Assembly: GCF_032452875.1 (NCBI RefSeq)
Contig: NW_026894283.1
Location: forward strand, 62,001-126,000
Reading direction: 5' to 3'
Source of the DNA: Bos javanicus
Taxonomy: Eukaryota > Chordata > Mammalia > Artiodactyla > Bovidae
DNA: 64,000 nucleotides
Part shown: positions 1 to 12,951 of the stretch, one piece after another
Position numbering within the stretch: position 1 is the stretch's first letter
Layout of the letters: every line of letters starts with the position of its first letter
The notes under the pieces: generated by a model
Databases searched by the model: none
What the model saw: the letters and a program-made list of their open reading frames with translations, nothing else
What the model was told of the DNA's origin: nothing
Position numbers and translations under genes: made by a program

Positions 1-138
1 TGAGCAGGCATGAATCCTGCGGCCCAGCTGGCGATTATCAGGCAGCTGAGCAGGCATGAATCCTGCGGCCCAGCTGGCGATTATCAGGCAGCTGAGCAGG
101 CATGAATCCTGCGGCCCAGCTGGCGATTATCAGGCAGC

Positions 139-296
139 TGAGCAGGCGCTGATCCCGCACCTCAGCAGGCACTGATCACGTGCCTGTCATGCAGTGATCA
201 GGTGACTGAGAGGCGCTGATCATGTGACTGCTCATGTGCTGATCAGGTAGCTCTCCTGCACGGATCATGTGCCTCAGCAGGCAAGAATCAAGCAGC
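139..296 (+). repeat. S block 1 (canonical, 158 bp)
   Basis: Reference copy of the S block. It parses into seven half-units: 139-161, 162-184, 185-206, 207-228, 229-251, 252-273 and 274-296 (23, 23, 22, 22, 23, 22, 23 bp). TGATCA lies at 173, 195, 217 and 240, a 22-23 bp spacing. It also holds one CACGTG and three CATGTG. The first 9 bases and the last bases match the 46-bp monomer, so it joins the flanking runs without a gap. It contains stops in all frames and is not coding. A run of 21 monomers follows. Confidence 0.96.
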
Positions 297-342
297 TGAG
301 CAGGCATGAATCCTGCGGCCCAGCTGGCGATTATCAGGCAGC
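297..342 (+). repeat. Representative 46-bp monomer, type A
   Basis: A reference copy for the dominant unit. It splits into two 23-bp halves which agree at 13 of 23 positions: AGC at 3-5, GGC at 7-9, ATC at 14-16, GC at 19-20 and GC at 22-23. It therefore looks like an old dimer of a 23-bp unit. It holds CAGCTG at unit positions 25-30 and again across the unit junction (43 to 2 of the next), an 8-bp palindrome CCAGCTGG at 24-31, and a short inverted repeat GCAGG/CCTGC around a 7-nt loop. Type A reads GCGATTATC at 31-39; type G has GCGGTTATC; type D lacks that base and is 45 bp. Confidence 0.95.
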
Positions 343-1262
343 TGAGCAGGCATGAATCCTGCGGCCCAGCTGGCGATTATCAGGCAGCTGAGCAGGCATG
401 AATCCTGCGGCCCAGCTGGCGATTATCAGGCAGCTGAGCAGGCATGAATCCTGCGGCCCAGCTGGCGATTATCAGGCAGCTGAGCAGGCATGAATCCTGC
501 GGCCCAGCTGGCGATTATCAGGCAGCTGAGCAGGCATGAATCCTGCGGCCCAGCTGGCGATTATCAGGCAGCTGAGCAGGCATGAATCCTGCGGCCCAGC
601 TGGCGATTATCAGGCAGCTGAGCAGGCATGAATCCTGCGGCCCAGCTGGCGATTATCAGGCAGCTGAGCAGGCATGAATCCTGCGGCCCAGCTGGCGATT
701 ATCAGGCAGCTGAGCAGGCATGAATCCTGCGGCCCAGCTGGCGATTATCAGGCAGCTGAGCAGGCATGAATCCTGCGGCCCAGCTGGCGATTATCAGGCA
801 GCTGAGCAGGCATGAATCCTGCGGCCCAGCTGGCGATTATCAGGCAGCTGAGCAGGCATGAATCCTGCGGCCCAGCTGGCGATTATCAGGCAGCTGAGCA
901 GGCATGAATCCTGCGGCCCAGCTGGCGATTATCAGGCAGCTGAGCAGGCATGAATCCTGCGGCCCAGCTGGCGATTATCAGGCAGCTGAGCAGGCATGAA
1001 TCCTGCGGCCCAGCTGGCGATTATCAGGCAGCTGAGCAGGCATGAATCCTGCGGCCCAGCTGGCGATTATCAGGCAGCTGAGCAGGCATGAATCCTGCGG
1101 CCCAGCTGGCGATTATCAGGCAGCTGAGCAGGCATGAATCCTGCGGCCCAGCTGGCGATTATCAGGCAGCTGAGCAGGCATGAATCCTGCGGCCCAGCTG
1201 GCGATTATCAGGCAGCTGAGCAGGCATGAATCCTGCGGCCCAGCTGGCGATTATCAGGCAGC

Positions 1263-1420
1263 TGAGCAGGCGCTGATCCCGCACCTCAGCAGGCACTGAT
1301 CACGTGCCTGTCATGCAGTGATCAGGTGACTGAGAGGCGCTGATCATGTGACTGCTCATGTGCTGATCAGGTAGCTCTCCTGCACGGATCATGTGCCTCA
1401 GCAGGCAAGAATCAAGCAGC
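1263..1420 (+). repeat. S block 2 (canonical, 158 bp)
   Basis: Appears identical to S1. It starts 1,124 bp after S1 (21 x 46 + 158). A run of 22 type A monomers follows. Confidence 0.95.
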
Positions 1421-2432
1421 TGAGCAGGCATGAATCCTGCGGCCCAGCTGGCGATTATCAGGCAGCTGAGCAGGCATGAATCCTGCGGCCCAGCTGGCGA
1501 TTATCAGGCAGCTGAGCAGGCATGAATCCTGCGGCCCAGCTGGCGATTATCAGGCAGCTGAGCAGGCATGAATCCTGCGGCCCAGCTGGCGATTATCAGG
1601 CAGCTGAGCAGGCATGAATCCTGCGGCCCAGCTGGCGATTATCAGGCAGCTGAGCAGGCATGAATCCTGCGGCCCAGCTGGCGATTATCAGGCAGCTGAG
1701 CAGGCATGAATCCTGCGGCCCAGCTGGCGATTATCAGGCAGCTGAGCAGGCATGAATCCTGCGGCCCAGCTGGCGATTATCAGGCAGCTGAGCAGGCATG
1801 AATCCTGCGGCCCAGCTGGCGATTATCAGGCAGCTGAGCAGGCATGAATCCTGCGGCCCAGCTGGCGATTATCAGGCAGCTGAGCAGGCATGAATCCTGC
1901 GGCCCAGCTGGCGATTATCAGGCAGCTGAGCAGGCATGAATCCTGCGGCCCAGCTGGCGATTATCAGGCAGCTGAGCAGGCATGAATCCTGCGGCCCAGC
2001 TGGCGATTATCAGGCAGCTGAGCAGGCATGAATCCTGCGGCCCAGCTGGCGATTATCAGGCAGCTGAGCAGGCATGAATCCTGCGGCCCAGCTGGCGATT
2101 ATCAGGCAGCTGAGCAGGCATGAATCCTGCGGCCCAGCTGGCGATTATCAGGCAGCTGAGCAGGCATGAATCCTGCGGCCCAGCTGGCGATTATCAGGCA
2201 GCTGAGCAGGCATGAATCCTGCGGCCCAGCTGGCGATTATCAGGCAGCTGAGCAGGCATGAATCCTGCGGCCCAGCTGGCGATTATCAGGCAGCTGAGCA
2301 GGCATGAATCCTGCGGCCCAGCTGGCGATTATCAGGCAGCTGAGCAGGCATGAATCCTGCGGCCCAGCTGGCGATTATCAGGCAGCTGAGCAGGCATGAA
2401 TCCTGCGGCCCAGCTGGCGATTATCAGGCAGC

Positions 2433-2590
2433 TGAGCAGGCGCTGATCCCGCACCTCAGCAGGCACTGATCACGTGCCTGTCATGCAGTGATCAGGTGAC
2501 TGAGAGGCGCTGATCATGTGACTGCTCATGTGCTGATCAGGTAGCTCTCCTGCACGGATCATGTGCCTCAGCAGGCAAGAATCAAGCAGC
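2433..2590 (+). repeat. S block 3 (canonical, 158 bp)
   Basis: Canonical copy, 1,170 bp after S2. S1 to S3 spans 2,294 bp, a step seen again at S7-S9 and, within 1-3 bp, at S10-S12, S22-S24 and S25-S27. A run of 20 monomers follows. Confidence 0.95.
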
Positions 2591-3510
2591 TGAGCAGGCA
2601 TGAATCCTGCGGCCCAGCTGGCGATTATCAGGCAGCTGAGCAGGCATGAATCCTGCGGCCCAGCTGGCGATTATCAGGCAGCTGAGCAGGCATGAATCCT
2701 GCGGCCCAGCTGGCGATTATCAGGCAGCTGAGCAGGCATGAATCCTGCGGCCCAGCTGGCGATTATCAGGCAGCTGAGCAGGCATGAATCCTGCGGCCCA
2801 GCTGGCGATTATCAGGCAGCTGAGCAGGCATGAATCCTGCGGCCCAGCTGGCGATTATCAGGCAGCTGAGCAGGCATGAATCCTGCGGCCCAGCTGGCGA
2901 TTATCAGGCAGCTGAGCAGGCATGAATCCTGCGGCCCAGCTGGCGATTATCAGGCAGCTGAGCAGGCATGAATCCTGCGGCCCAGCTGGCGATTATCAGG
3001 CAGCTGAGCAGGCATGAATCCTGCGGCCCAGCTGGCGATTATCAGGCAGCTGAGCAGGCATGAATCCTGCGGCCCAGCTGGCGATTATCAGGCAGCTGAG
3101 CAGGCATGAATCCTGCGGCCCAGCTGGCGATTATCAGGCAGCTGAGCAGGCATGAATCCTGCGGCCCAGCTGGCGATTATCAGGCAGCTGAGCAGGCATG
3201 AATCCTGCGGCCCAGCTGGCGATTATCAGGCAGCTGAGCAGGCATGAATCCTGCGGCCCAGCTGGCGATTATCAGGCAGCTGAGCAGGCATGAATCCTGC
3301 GGCCCAGCTGGCGATTATCAGGCAGCTGAGCAGGCATGAATCCTGCGGCCCAGCTGGCGATTATCAGGCAGCTGAGCAGGCATGAATCCTGCGGCCCAGC
3401 TGGCGATTATCAGGCAGCTGAGCAGGCATGAATCCTGCGGCCCAGCTGGCGATTATCAGGCAGCTGAGCAGGCATGAATCCTGCGGCCCAGCTGGCGATT
3501 ATCAGGCAGC

Positions 3511-3668
3511 TGAGCAGGCGCTGATCCCGCACCTCAGCAGGCACTGATCACGTGCCTGTCATGCAGTGATCAGGTGACTGAGAGGCGCTGATCATGTGAC
3601 TGCTCATGTGCTGATCAGGTAGCTCTCCTGCACGGATCATGTGCCTCAGCAGGCAAGAATCAAGCAGC
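3511..3668 (+). repeat. S block 4 (canonical, 158 bp)
   Basis: Canonical copy followed by 19 type A monomers. Confidence 0.95.
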
Positions 3669-4542
3669 TGAGCAGGCATGAATCCTGCGGCCCAGCTGGC
3701 GATTATCAGGCAGCTGAGCAGGCATGAATCCTGCGGCCCAGCTGGCGATTATCAGGCAGCTGAGCAGGCATGAATCCTGCGGCCCAGCTGGCGATTATCA
3801 GGCAGCTGAGCAGGCATGAATCCTGCGGCCCAGCTGGCGATTATCAGGCAGCTGAGCAGGCATGAATCCTGCGGCCCAGCTGGCGATTATCAGGCAGCTG
3901 AGCAGGCATGAATCCTGCGGCCCAGCTGGCGATTATCAGGCAGCTGAGCAGGCATGAATCCTGCGGCCCAGCTGGCGATTATCAGGCAGCTGAGCAGGCA
4001 TGAATCCTGCGGCCCAGCTGGCGATTATCAGGCAGCTGAGCAGGCATGAATCCTGCGGCCCAGCTGGCGATTATCAGGCAGCTGAGCAGGCATGAATCCT
4101 GCGGCCCAGCTGGCGATTATCAGGCAGCTGAGCAGGCATGAATCCTGCGGCCCAGCTGGCGATTATCAGGCAGCTGAGCAGGCATGAATCCTGCGGCCCA
4201 GCTGGCGATTATCAGGCAGCTGAGCAGGCATGAATCCTGCGGCCCAGCTGGCGATTATCAGGCAGCTGAGCAGGCATGAATCCTGCGGCCCAGCTGGCGA
4301 TTATCAGGCAGCTGAGCAGGCATGAATCCTGCGGCCCAGCTGGCGATTATCAGGCAGCTGAGCAGGCATGAATCCTGCGGCCCAGCTGGCGATTATCAGG
4401 CAGCTGAGCAGGCATGAATCCTGCGGCCCAGCTGGCGATTATCAGGCAGCTGAGCAGGCATGAATCCTGCGGCCCAGCTGGCGATTATCAGGCAGCTGAG
4501 CAGGCATGAATCCTGCGGCCCAGCTGGCGATTATCAGGCAGC

Positions 4543-4700
4543 TGAGCAGGCGCTGATCCCGCACCTCAGCAGGCACTGATCACGTGCCTGTCATGCAGTG
4601 ATCAGGTGACTGAGAGGCGCTGATCATGTGACTGCTCATGTGCTGATCAGGTAGCTCTCCTGCACGGATCATGTGCCTCAGCAGGCAAGAATCAGGCAGC
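4543..4700 (+). repeat. S block 5 (near-canonical, 158 bp)
   Basis: Differs from S1 at the right end, reading AATCAGGCAGC where S1 has AATCAAGCAGC, as in the standard monomer. Followed by 14 monomers. Confidence 0.95.
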
Positions 4701-5344
4701 TGAGCAGGCATGAATCCTGCGGCCCAGCTGGCGATTATCAGGCAGCTGAGCAGGCATGAATCCTGCGGCCCAGCTGGCGATTATCAGGCAGCTGAGCAGG
4801 CATGAATCCTGCGGCCCAGCTGGCGATTATCAGGCAGCTGAGCAGGCATGAATCCTGCGGCCCAGCTGGCGATTATCAGGCAGCTGAGCAGGCATGAATC
4901 CTGCGGCCCAGCTGGCGATTATCAGGCAGCTGAGCAGGCATGAATCCTGCGGCCCAGCTGGCGATTATCAGGCAGCTGAGCAGGCATGAATCCTGCGGCC
5001 CAGCTGGCGATTATCAGGCAGCTGAGCAGGCATGAATCCTGCGGCCCAGCTGGCGATTATCAGGCAGCTGAGCAGGCATGAATCCTGCGGCCCAGCTGGC
5101 GATTATCAGGCAGCTGAGCAGGCATGAATCCTGCGGCCCAGCTGGCGATTATCAGGCAGCTGAGCAGGCATGAATCCTGCGGCCCAGCTGGCGATTATCA
5201 GGCAGCTGAGCAGGCATGAATCCTGCGGCCCAGCTGGCGATTATCAGGCAGCTGAGCAGGCATGAATCCTGCGGCCCAGCTGGCGATTATCAGGCAGCTG
5301 AGCAGGCATGAATCCTGCGGCCCAGCTGGCGATTATCAGGCAGC

Positions 5345-5502
5345 TGAGCAGGCGCTGATCCCGCACCTCAGCAGGCACTGATCACGTGCCTGTCATGCAG
5401 TGATCAGGTGACTGAGAGGCGCTGATCATGTGACTGCTCATGTGCTGATCAGGTAGCTCTCCTGCACGGATCATGTGCCTCAGCAGGCAAGAATCAAGCA
5501 GC
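5345..5502 (+). repeat. S block 6 (canonical, 158 bp)
   Basis: Canonical copy followed by 18 type A monomers. Confidence 0.95.
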
Positions 5503-6330
5503 TGAGCAGGCATGAATCCTGCGGCCCAGCTGGCGATTATCAGGCAGCTGAGCAGGCATGAATCCTGCGGCCCAGCTGGCGATTATCAGGCAGCTGAGCA
5601 GGCATGAATCCTGCGGCCCAGCTGGCGATTATCAGGCAGCTGAGCAGGCATGAATCCTGCGGCCCAGCTGGCGATTATCAGGCAGCTGAGCAGGCATGAA
5701 TCCTGCGGCCCAGCTGGCGATTATCAGGCAGCTGAGCAGGCATGAATCCTGCGGCCCAGCTGGCGATTATCAGGCAGCTGAGCAGGCATGAATCCTGCGG
5801 CCCAGCTGGCGATTATCAGGCAGCTGAGCAGGCATGAATCCTGCGGCCCAGCTGGCGATTATCAGGCAGCTGAGCAGGCATGAATCCTGCGGCCCAGCTG
5901 GCGATTATCAGGCAGCTGAGCAGGCATGAATCCTGCGGCCCAGCTGGCGATTATCAGGCAGCTGAGCAGGCATGAATCCTGCGGCCCAGCTGGCGATTAT
6001 CAGGCAGCTGAGCAGGCATGAATCCTGCGGCCCAGCTGGCGATTATCAGGCAGCTGAGCAGGCATGAATCCTGCGGCCCAGCTGGCGATTATCAGGCAGC
6101 TGAGCAGGCATGAATCCTGCGGCCCAGCTGGCGATTATCAGGCAGCTGAGCAGGCATGAATCCTGCGGCCCAGCTGGCGATTATCAGGCAGCTGAGCAGG
6201 CATGAATCCTGCGGCCCAGCTGGCGATTATCAGGCAGCTGAGCAGGCATGAATCCTGCGGCCCAGCTGGCGATTATCAGGCAGCTGAGCAGGCATGAATC
6301 CTGCGGCCCAGCTGGCGATTATCAGGCAGC

Positions 6331-6488
6331 TGAGCAGGCGCTGATCCCGCACCTCAGCAGGCACTGATCACGTGCCTGTCATGCAGTGATCAGGTGACTG
6401 AGAGGCGCTGATCATGTGACTGCTCATGTGCTGATCAGGTAGCTCTCCTGCACGGATCATGTGCCTCAGCAGGCAAGAATCAAGCAGC
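6331..6488 (+). repeat. S block 7 (canonical, 158 bp)
   Basis: Canonical copy followed by 21 monomers. It opens the run-length series 21-22-13-21-22-21 that parallels the series beginning at S22. Confidence 0.95.
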
Positions 6489-7454
6489 TGAGCAGGCATG
6501 AATCCTGCGGCCCAGCTGGCGATTATCAGGCAGCTGAGCAGGCATGAATCCTGCGGCCCAGCTGGCGATTATCAGGCAGCTGAGCAGGCATGAATCCTGC
6601 GGCCCAGCTGGCGATTATCAGGCAGCTGAGCAGGCATGAATCCTGCGGCCCAGCTGGCGATTATCAGGCAGCTGAGCAGGCATGAATCCTGCGGCCCAGC
6701 TGGCGATTATCAGGCAGCTGAGCAGGCATGAATCCTGCGGCCCAGCTGGCGATTATCAGGCAGCTGAGCAGGCATGAATCCTGCGGCCCAGCTGGCGATT
6801 ATCAGGCAGCTGAGCAGGCATGAATCCTGCGGCCCAGCTGGCGATTATCAGGCAGCTGAGCAGGCATGAATCCTGCGGCCCAGCTGGCGATTATCAGGCA
6901 GCTGAGCAGGCATGAATCCTGCGGCCCAGCTGGCGATTATCAGGCAGCTGAGCAGGCATGAATCCTGCGGCCCAGCTGGCGATTATCAGGCAGCTGAGCA
7001 GGCATGAATCCTGCGGCCCAGCTGGCGATTATCAGGCAGCTGAGCAGGCATGAATCCTGCGGCCCAGCTGGCGATTATCAGGCAGCTGAGCAGGCATGAA
7101 TCCTGCGGCCCAGCTGGCGATTATCAGGCAGCTGAGCAGGCATGAATCCTGCGGCCCAGCTGGCGATTATCAGGCAGCTGAGCAGGCATGAATCCTGCGG
7201 CCCAGCTGGCGATTATCAGGCAGCTGAGCAGGCATGAATCCTGCGGCCCAGCTGGCGATTATCAGGCAGCTGAGCAGGCATGAATCCTGCGGCCCAGCTG
7301 GCGATTATCAGGCAGCTGAGCAGGCATGAATCCTGCGGCCCAGCTGGCGATTATCAGGCAGCTGAGCAGGCATGAATCCTGCGGCCCAGCTGGCGATTAT
7401 CAGGCAGCTGAGCAGGCATGAATCCTGCGGCCCAGCTGGCGATTATCAGGCAGC

Positions 7455-7612
7455 TGAGCAGGCGCTGATCCCGCACCTCAGCAGGCACTGATCACGTGCC
7501 TGTCATGCAGTGATCAGGTGACTGAGAGGCGCTGATCATGTGACTGCTCATGTGCTGATCAGGTAGCTCTCCTGCACGGATCATGTGCCTCAGCAGGCAA
7601 GAATCAAGCAGC
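7455..7612 (+). repeat. S block 8 (canonical, 158 bp)
   Basis: Canonical copy followed by 22 type A monomers. Confidence 0.95.
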
Positions 7613-8624
7613 TGAGCAGGCATGAATCCTGCGGCCCAGCTGGCGATTATCAGGCAGCTGAGCAGGCATGAATCCTGCGGCCCAGCTGGCGATTATCAGG
7701 CAGCTGAGCAGGCATGAATCCTGCGGCCCAGCTGGCGATTATCAGGCAGCTGAGCAGGCATGAATCCTGCGGCCCAGCTGGCGATTATCAGGCAGCTGAG
7801 CAGGCATGAATCCTGCGGCCCAGCTGGCGATTATCAGGCAGCTGAGCAGGCATGAATCCTGCGGCCCAGCTGGCGATTATCAGGCAGCTGAGCAGGCATG
7901 AATCCTGCGGCCCAGCTGGCGATTATCAGGCAGCTGAGCAGGCATGAATCCTGCGGCCCAGCTGGCGATTATCAGGCAGCTGAGCAGGCATGAATCCTGC
8001 GGCCCAGCTGGCGATTATCAGGCAGCTGAGCAGGCATGAATCCTGCGGCCCAGCTGGCGATTATCAGGCAGCTGAGCAGGCATGAATCCTGCGGCCCAGC
8101 TGGCGATTATCAGGCAGCTGAGCAGGCATGAATCCTGCGGCCCAGCTGGCGATTATCAGGCAGCTGAGCAGGCATGAATCCTGCGGCCCAGCTGGCGATT
8201 ATCAGGCAGCTGAGCAGGCATGAATCCTGCGGCCCAGCTGGCGATTATCAGGCAGCTGAGCAGGCATGAATCCTGCGGCCCAGCTGGCGATTATCAGGCA
8301 GCTGAGCAGGCATGAATCCTGCGGCCCAGCTGGCGATTATCAGGCAGCTGAGCAGGCATGAATCCTGCGGCCCAGCTGGCGATTATCAGGCAGCTGAGCA
8401 GGCATGAATCCTGCGGCCCAGCTGGCGATTATCAGGCAGCTGAGCAGGCATGAATCCTGCGGCCCAGCTGGCGATTATCAGGCAGCTGAGCAGGCATGAA
8501 TCCTGCGGCCCAGCTGGCGATTATCAGGCAGCTGAGCAGGCATGAATCCTGCGGCCCAGCTGGCGATTATCAGGCAGCTGAGCAGGCATGAATCCTGCGG
8601 CCCAGCTGGCGATTATCAGGCAGC

Positions 8625-8780
8625 TGAGCAGGCATGAATCCTGCACCCAGCAGGCACTGATCAGTGCCTGTCATGCAGTGATCAGGTGACTGAGAGGCGC
8701 TGATCATGTGACTGCTCATGTGCTGATCAGGTAGCTCTCCTGCACGGATCATGTGCCTCAGCAGGCAAGAATCAGGCAGC
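8625..8780 (+). repeat. S block 9 (left end replaced by monomer, 156 bp)
   Basis: The first half-unit reads like the ordinary monomer (CATGAATCCTGCACC) instead of CGCTGATCCCGCACC, and the CACGTG is lost (TGATCAGTGCC). The rest is canonical and the end is AATCAGGCAGC. The same monomer-like left end occurs in S24. A minus-strand open frame of 73 codons crosses this block only because the altered length keeps frame. Followed by 13 monomers. Confidence 0.9.
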
Positions 8781-9378
8781 TGAGCAGGCATGAATCCTGC
8801 GGCCCAGCTGGCGATTATCAGGCAGCTGAGCAGGCATGAATCCTGCGGCCCAGCTGGCGATTATCAGGCAGCTGAGCAGGCATGAATCCTGCGGCCCAGC
8901 TGGCGATTATCAGGCAGCTGAGCAGGCATGAATCCTGCGGCCCAGCTGGCGATTATCAGGCAGCTGAGCAGGCATGAATCCTGCGGCCCAGCTGGCGATT
9001 ATCAGGCAGCTGAGCAGGCATGAATCCTGCGGCCCAGCTGGCGATTATCAGGCAGCTGAGCAGGCATGAATCCTGCGGCCCAGCTGGCGATTATCAGGCA
9101 GCTGAGCAGGCATGAATCCTGCGGCCCAGCTGGCGATTATCAGGCAGCTGAGCAGGCATGAATCCTGCGGCCCAGCTGGCGATTATCAGGCAGCTGAGCA
9201 GGCATGAATCCTGCGGCCCAGCTGGCGATTATCAGGCAGCTGAGCAGGCATGAATCCTGCGGCCCAGCTGGCGATTATCAGGCAGCTGAGCAGGCATGAA
9301 TCCTGCGGCCCAGCTGGCGATTATCAGGCAGCTGAGCAGGCATGAATCCTGCGGCCCAGCTGGCGATTATCAGGCAGC

Positions 9379-9535
9379 TGAGCAGGCGCTGATCCCGCAC
9401 CCAGCAGGCACTGATCACGTGCCTGTCATGCAGTGATCAGGTGACTGAGAGGCGCTGATCATGTGACTGCTCATGTGCTGATCAGGCAGCTCTCCTGCAC
9501 GGATCATGTGCCTCAGCAGGCAAGAATCAGGCAGC
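9379..9535 (+). repeat. S block 10 (157 bp)
   Basis: Near canonical: one base shorter at GCACCCAGC, with GGCAGCTCTCC in place of GGTAGCTCTCC, and AATCAGGCAGC at the end. Followed by 21 monomers. Confidence 0.94.
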
Positions 9536-10501
9536 TGAGCAGGCATGAATCCTGCGGCCCAGCTGGCGATTATCAGGCAGCTGAGCAGGCATGAATCCTG
9601 CGGCCCAGCTGGCGATTATCAGGCAGCTGAGCAGGCATGAATCCTGCGGCCCAGCTGGCGATTATCAGGCAGCTGAGCAGGCATGAATCCTGCGGCCCAG
9701 CTGGCGATTATCAGGCAGCTGAGCAGGCATGAATCCTGCGGCCCAGCTGGCGATTATCAGGCAGCTGAGCAGGCATGAATCCTGCGGCCCAGCTGGCGAT
9801 TATCAGGCAGCTGAGCAGGCATGAATCCTGCGGCCCAGCTGGCGATTATCAGGCAGCTGAGCAGGCATGAATCCTGCGGCCCAGCTGGCGATTATCAGGC
9901 AGCTGAGCAGGCATGAATCCTGCGGCCCAGCTGGCGATTATCAGGCAGCTGAGCAGGCATGAATCCTGCGGCCCAGCTGGCGATTATCAGGCAGCTGAGC
10001 AGGCATGAATCCTGCGGCCCAGCTGGCGATTATCAGGCAGCTGAGCAGGCATGAATCCTGCGGCCCAGCTGGCGATTATCAGGCAGCTGAGCAGGCATGA
10101 ATCCTGCGGCCCAGCTGGCGATTATCAGGCAGCTGAGCAGGCATGAATCCTGCGGCCCAGCTGGCGATTATCAGGCAGCTGAGCAGGCATGAATCCTGCG
10201 GCCCAGCTGGCGATTATCAGGCAGCTGAGCAGGCATGAATCCTGCGGCCCAGCTGGCGATTATCAGGCAGCTGAGCAGGCATGAATCCTGCGGCCCAGCT
10301 GGCGATTATCAGGCAGCTGAGCAGGCATGAATCCTGCGGCCCAGCTGGCGATTATCAGGCAGCTGAGCAGGCATGAATCCTGCGGCCCAGCTGGCGATTA
10401 TCAGGCAGCTGAGCAGGCATGAATCCTGCGGCCCAGCTGGCGATTATCAGGCAGCTGAGCAGGCATGAATCCTGCGGCCCAGCTGGCGATTATCAGGCAG
10501 C

Positions 10502-10659
10502 TGAGCAGGCGCTGATCCCGCACCTCAGCAGGCACTGATCACGTGCCTGTCATGCAGTGATCAGGTGACTGAGAGGCGCTGATCATGTGACTGCTCATGT
10601 GCTGATCAGGTAGCTCTCCTGCACGGATCATGTGCCTCAGCAGGCAAGAATCAAGCAGC
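10502..10659 (+). repeat. S block 11 (canonical, 158 bp)
   Basis: Canonical copy followed by 22 type A monomers. Confidence 0.95.
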
Positions 10660-11671
10660 TGAGCAGGCATGAATCCTGCGGCCCAGCTGGCGATTATCAG
10701 GCAGCTGAGCAGGCATGAATCCTGCGGCCCAGCTGGCGATTATCAGGCAGCTGAGCAGGCATGAATCCTGCGGCCCAGCTGGCGATTATCAGGCAGCTGA
10801 GCAGGCATGAATCCTGCGGCCCAGCTGGCGATTATCAGGCAGCTGAGCAGGCATGAATCCTGCGGCCCAGCTGGCGATTATCAGGCAGCTGAGCAGGCAT
10901 GAATCCTGCGGCCCAGCTGGCGATTATCAGGCAGCTGAGCAGGCATGAATCCTGCGGCCCAGCTGGCGATTATCAGGCAGCTGAGCAGGCATGAATCCTG
11001 CGGCCCAGCTGGCGATTATCAGGCAGCTGAGCAGGCATGAATCCTGCGGCCCAGCTGGCGATTATCAGGCAGCTGAGCAGGCATGAATCCTGCGGCCCAG
11101 CTGGCGATTATCAGGCAGCTGAGCAGGCATGAATCCTGCGGCCCAGCTGGCGATTATCAGGCAGCTGAGCAGGCATGAATCCTGCGGCCCAGCTGGCGAT
11201 TATCAGGCAGCTGAGCAGGCATGAATCCTGCGGCCCAGCTGGCGATTATCAGGCAGCTGAGCAGGCATGAATCCTGCGGCCCAGCTGGCGATTATCAGGC
11301 AGCTGAGCAGGCATGAATCCTGCGGCCCAGCTGGCGATTATCAGGCAGCTGAGCAGGCATGAATCCTGCGGCCCAGCTGGCGATTATCAGGCAGCTGAGC
11401 AGGCATGAATCCTGCGGCCCAGCTGGCGATTATCAGGCAGCTGAGCAGGCATGAATCCTGCGGCCCAGCTGGCGATTATCAGGCAGCTGAGCAGGCATGA
11501 ATCCTGCGGCCCAGCTGGCGATTATCAGGCAGCTGAGCAGGCATGAATCCTGCGGCCCAGCTGGCGATTATCAGGCAGCTGAGCAGGCATGAATCCTGCG
11601 GCCCAGCTGGCGATTATCAGGCAGCTGAGCAGGCATGAATCCTGCGGCCCAGCTGGCGATTATCAGGCAGC

Positions 11672-11829
11672 TGAGCAGGCGCTGATCCCGCACCTCAGCA
11701 GGCACTGATCACGTGCCTGTCATGCAGTGATCAGGTGACTGAGAGGCGCTGATCATGTGACTGCTCATGTGCTGATCAGGTAGCTCTCCTGCACGGATCA
11801 TGTGCCTCAGCAGGCAAGAATCAAGCAGC
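11672..11829 (+). repeat. S block 12 (canonical, 158 bp)
   Basis: Canonical copy followed by 21 type A monomers. Confidence 0.95.
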
Positions 11830-12795
11830 TGAGCAGGCATGAATCCTGCGGCCCAGCTGGCGATTATCAGGCAGCTGAGCAGGCATGAATCCTGCGGCCC
11901 AGCTGGCGATTATCAGGCAGCTGAGCAGGCATGAATCCTGCGGCCCAGCTGGCGATTATCAGGCAGCTGAGCAGGCATGAATCCTGCGGCCCAGCTGGCG
12001 ATTATCAGGCAGCTGAGCAGGCATGAATCCTGCGGCCCAGCTGGCGATTATCAGGCAGCTGAGCAGGCATGAATCCTGCGGCCCAGCTGGCGATTATCAG
12101 GCAGCTGAGCAGGCATGAATCCTGCGGCCCAGCTGGCGATTATCAGGCAGCTGAGCAGGCATGAATCCTGCGGCCCAGCTGGCGATTATCAGGCAGCTGA
12201 GCAGGCATGAATCCTGCGGCCCAGCTGGCGATTATCAGGCAGCTGAGCAGGCATGAATCCTGCGGCCCAGCTGGCGATTATCAGGCAGCTGAGCAGGCAT
12301 GAATCCTGCGGCCCAGCTGGCGATTATCAGGCAGCTGAGCAGGCATGAATCCTGCGGCCCAGCTGGCGATTATCAGGCAGCTGAGCAGGCATGAATCCTG
12401 CGGCCCAGCTGGCGATTATCAGGCAGCTGAGCAGGCATGAATCCTGCGGCCCAGCTGGCGATTATCAGGCAGCTGAGCAGGCATGAATCCTGCGGCCCAG
12501 CTGGCGATTATCAGGCAGCTGAGCAGGCATGAATCCTGCGGCCCAGCTGGCGATTATCAGGCAGCTGAGCAGGCATGAATCCTGCGGCCCAGCTGGCGAT
12601 TATCAGGCAGCTGAGCAGGCATGAATCCTGCGGCCCAGCTGGCGATTATCAGGCAGCTGAGCAGGCATGAATCCTGCGGCCCAGCTGGCGATTATCAGGC
12701 AGCTGAGCAGGCATGAATCCTGCGGCCCAGCTGGCGATTATCAGGCAGCTGAGCAGGCATGAATCCTGCGGCCCAGCTGGCGATTATCAGGCAGC

Positions 12796-12951
12796 TGAGC
12801 AGGCATGATCCCGCACCTCAGCAGGCACTGATCACGTGCCTGTCATGCAGTGATCAGGTGACTGAGAGGCGCTGATCATGTGACTGCTCATGTGCTGATC
12901 AGGCAGCTGAGCAGCACGGATCATGTGCCCAGCAGGCAAGAATCAGGCAGC
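12796..12951 (+). repeat. S block 13 (partly monomer-like, 156 bp)
   Basis: The first half-unit reads CATGATCCCGC (one base shorter), and the middle has GGCAGCTGAGCAGCACGG where the canonical block has GGTAGCTCTCCTGCACGG, a patch of monomer sequence. The end is AATCAGGCAGC. Only 9 monomers follow before S14. Confidence 0.92.

Noticed and set aside
139..296. S block as an inserted mobile element
   Set aside because: There is no target-site duplication or terminal inverted repeat, its ends merge with the monomer, and its internal half-units align with the monomer. A diverged repeat explains it better.
139..296. S block as a tRNA-derived or other small RNA gene
   Set aside because: No tRNA A/B box arrangement, cloverleaf or oligo-T terminator is apparent.
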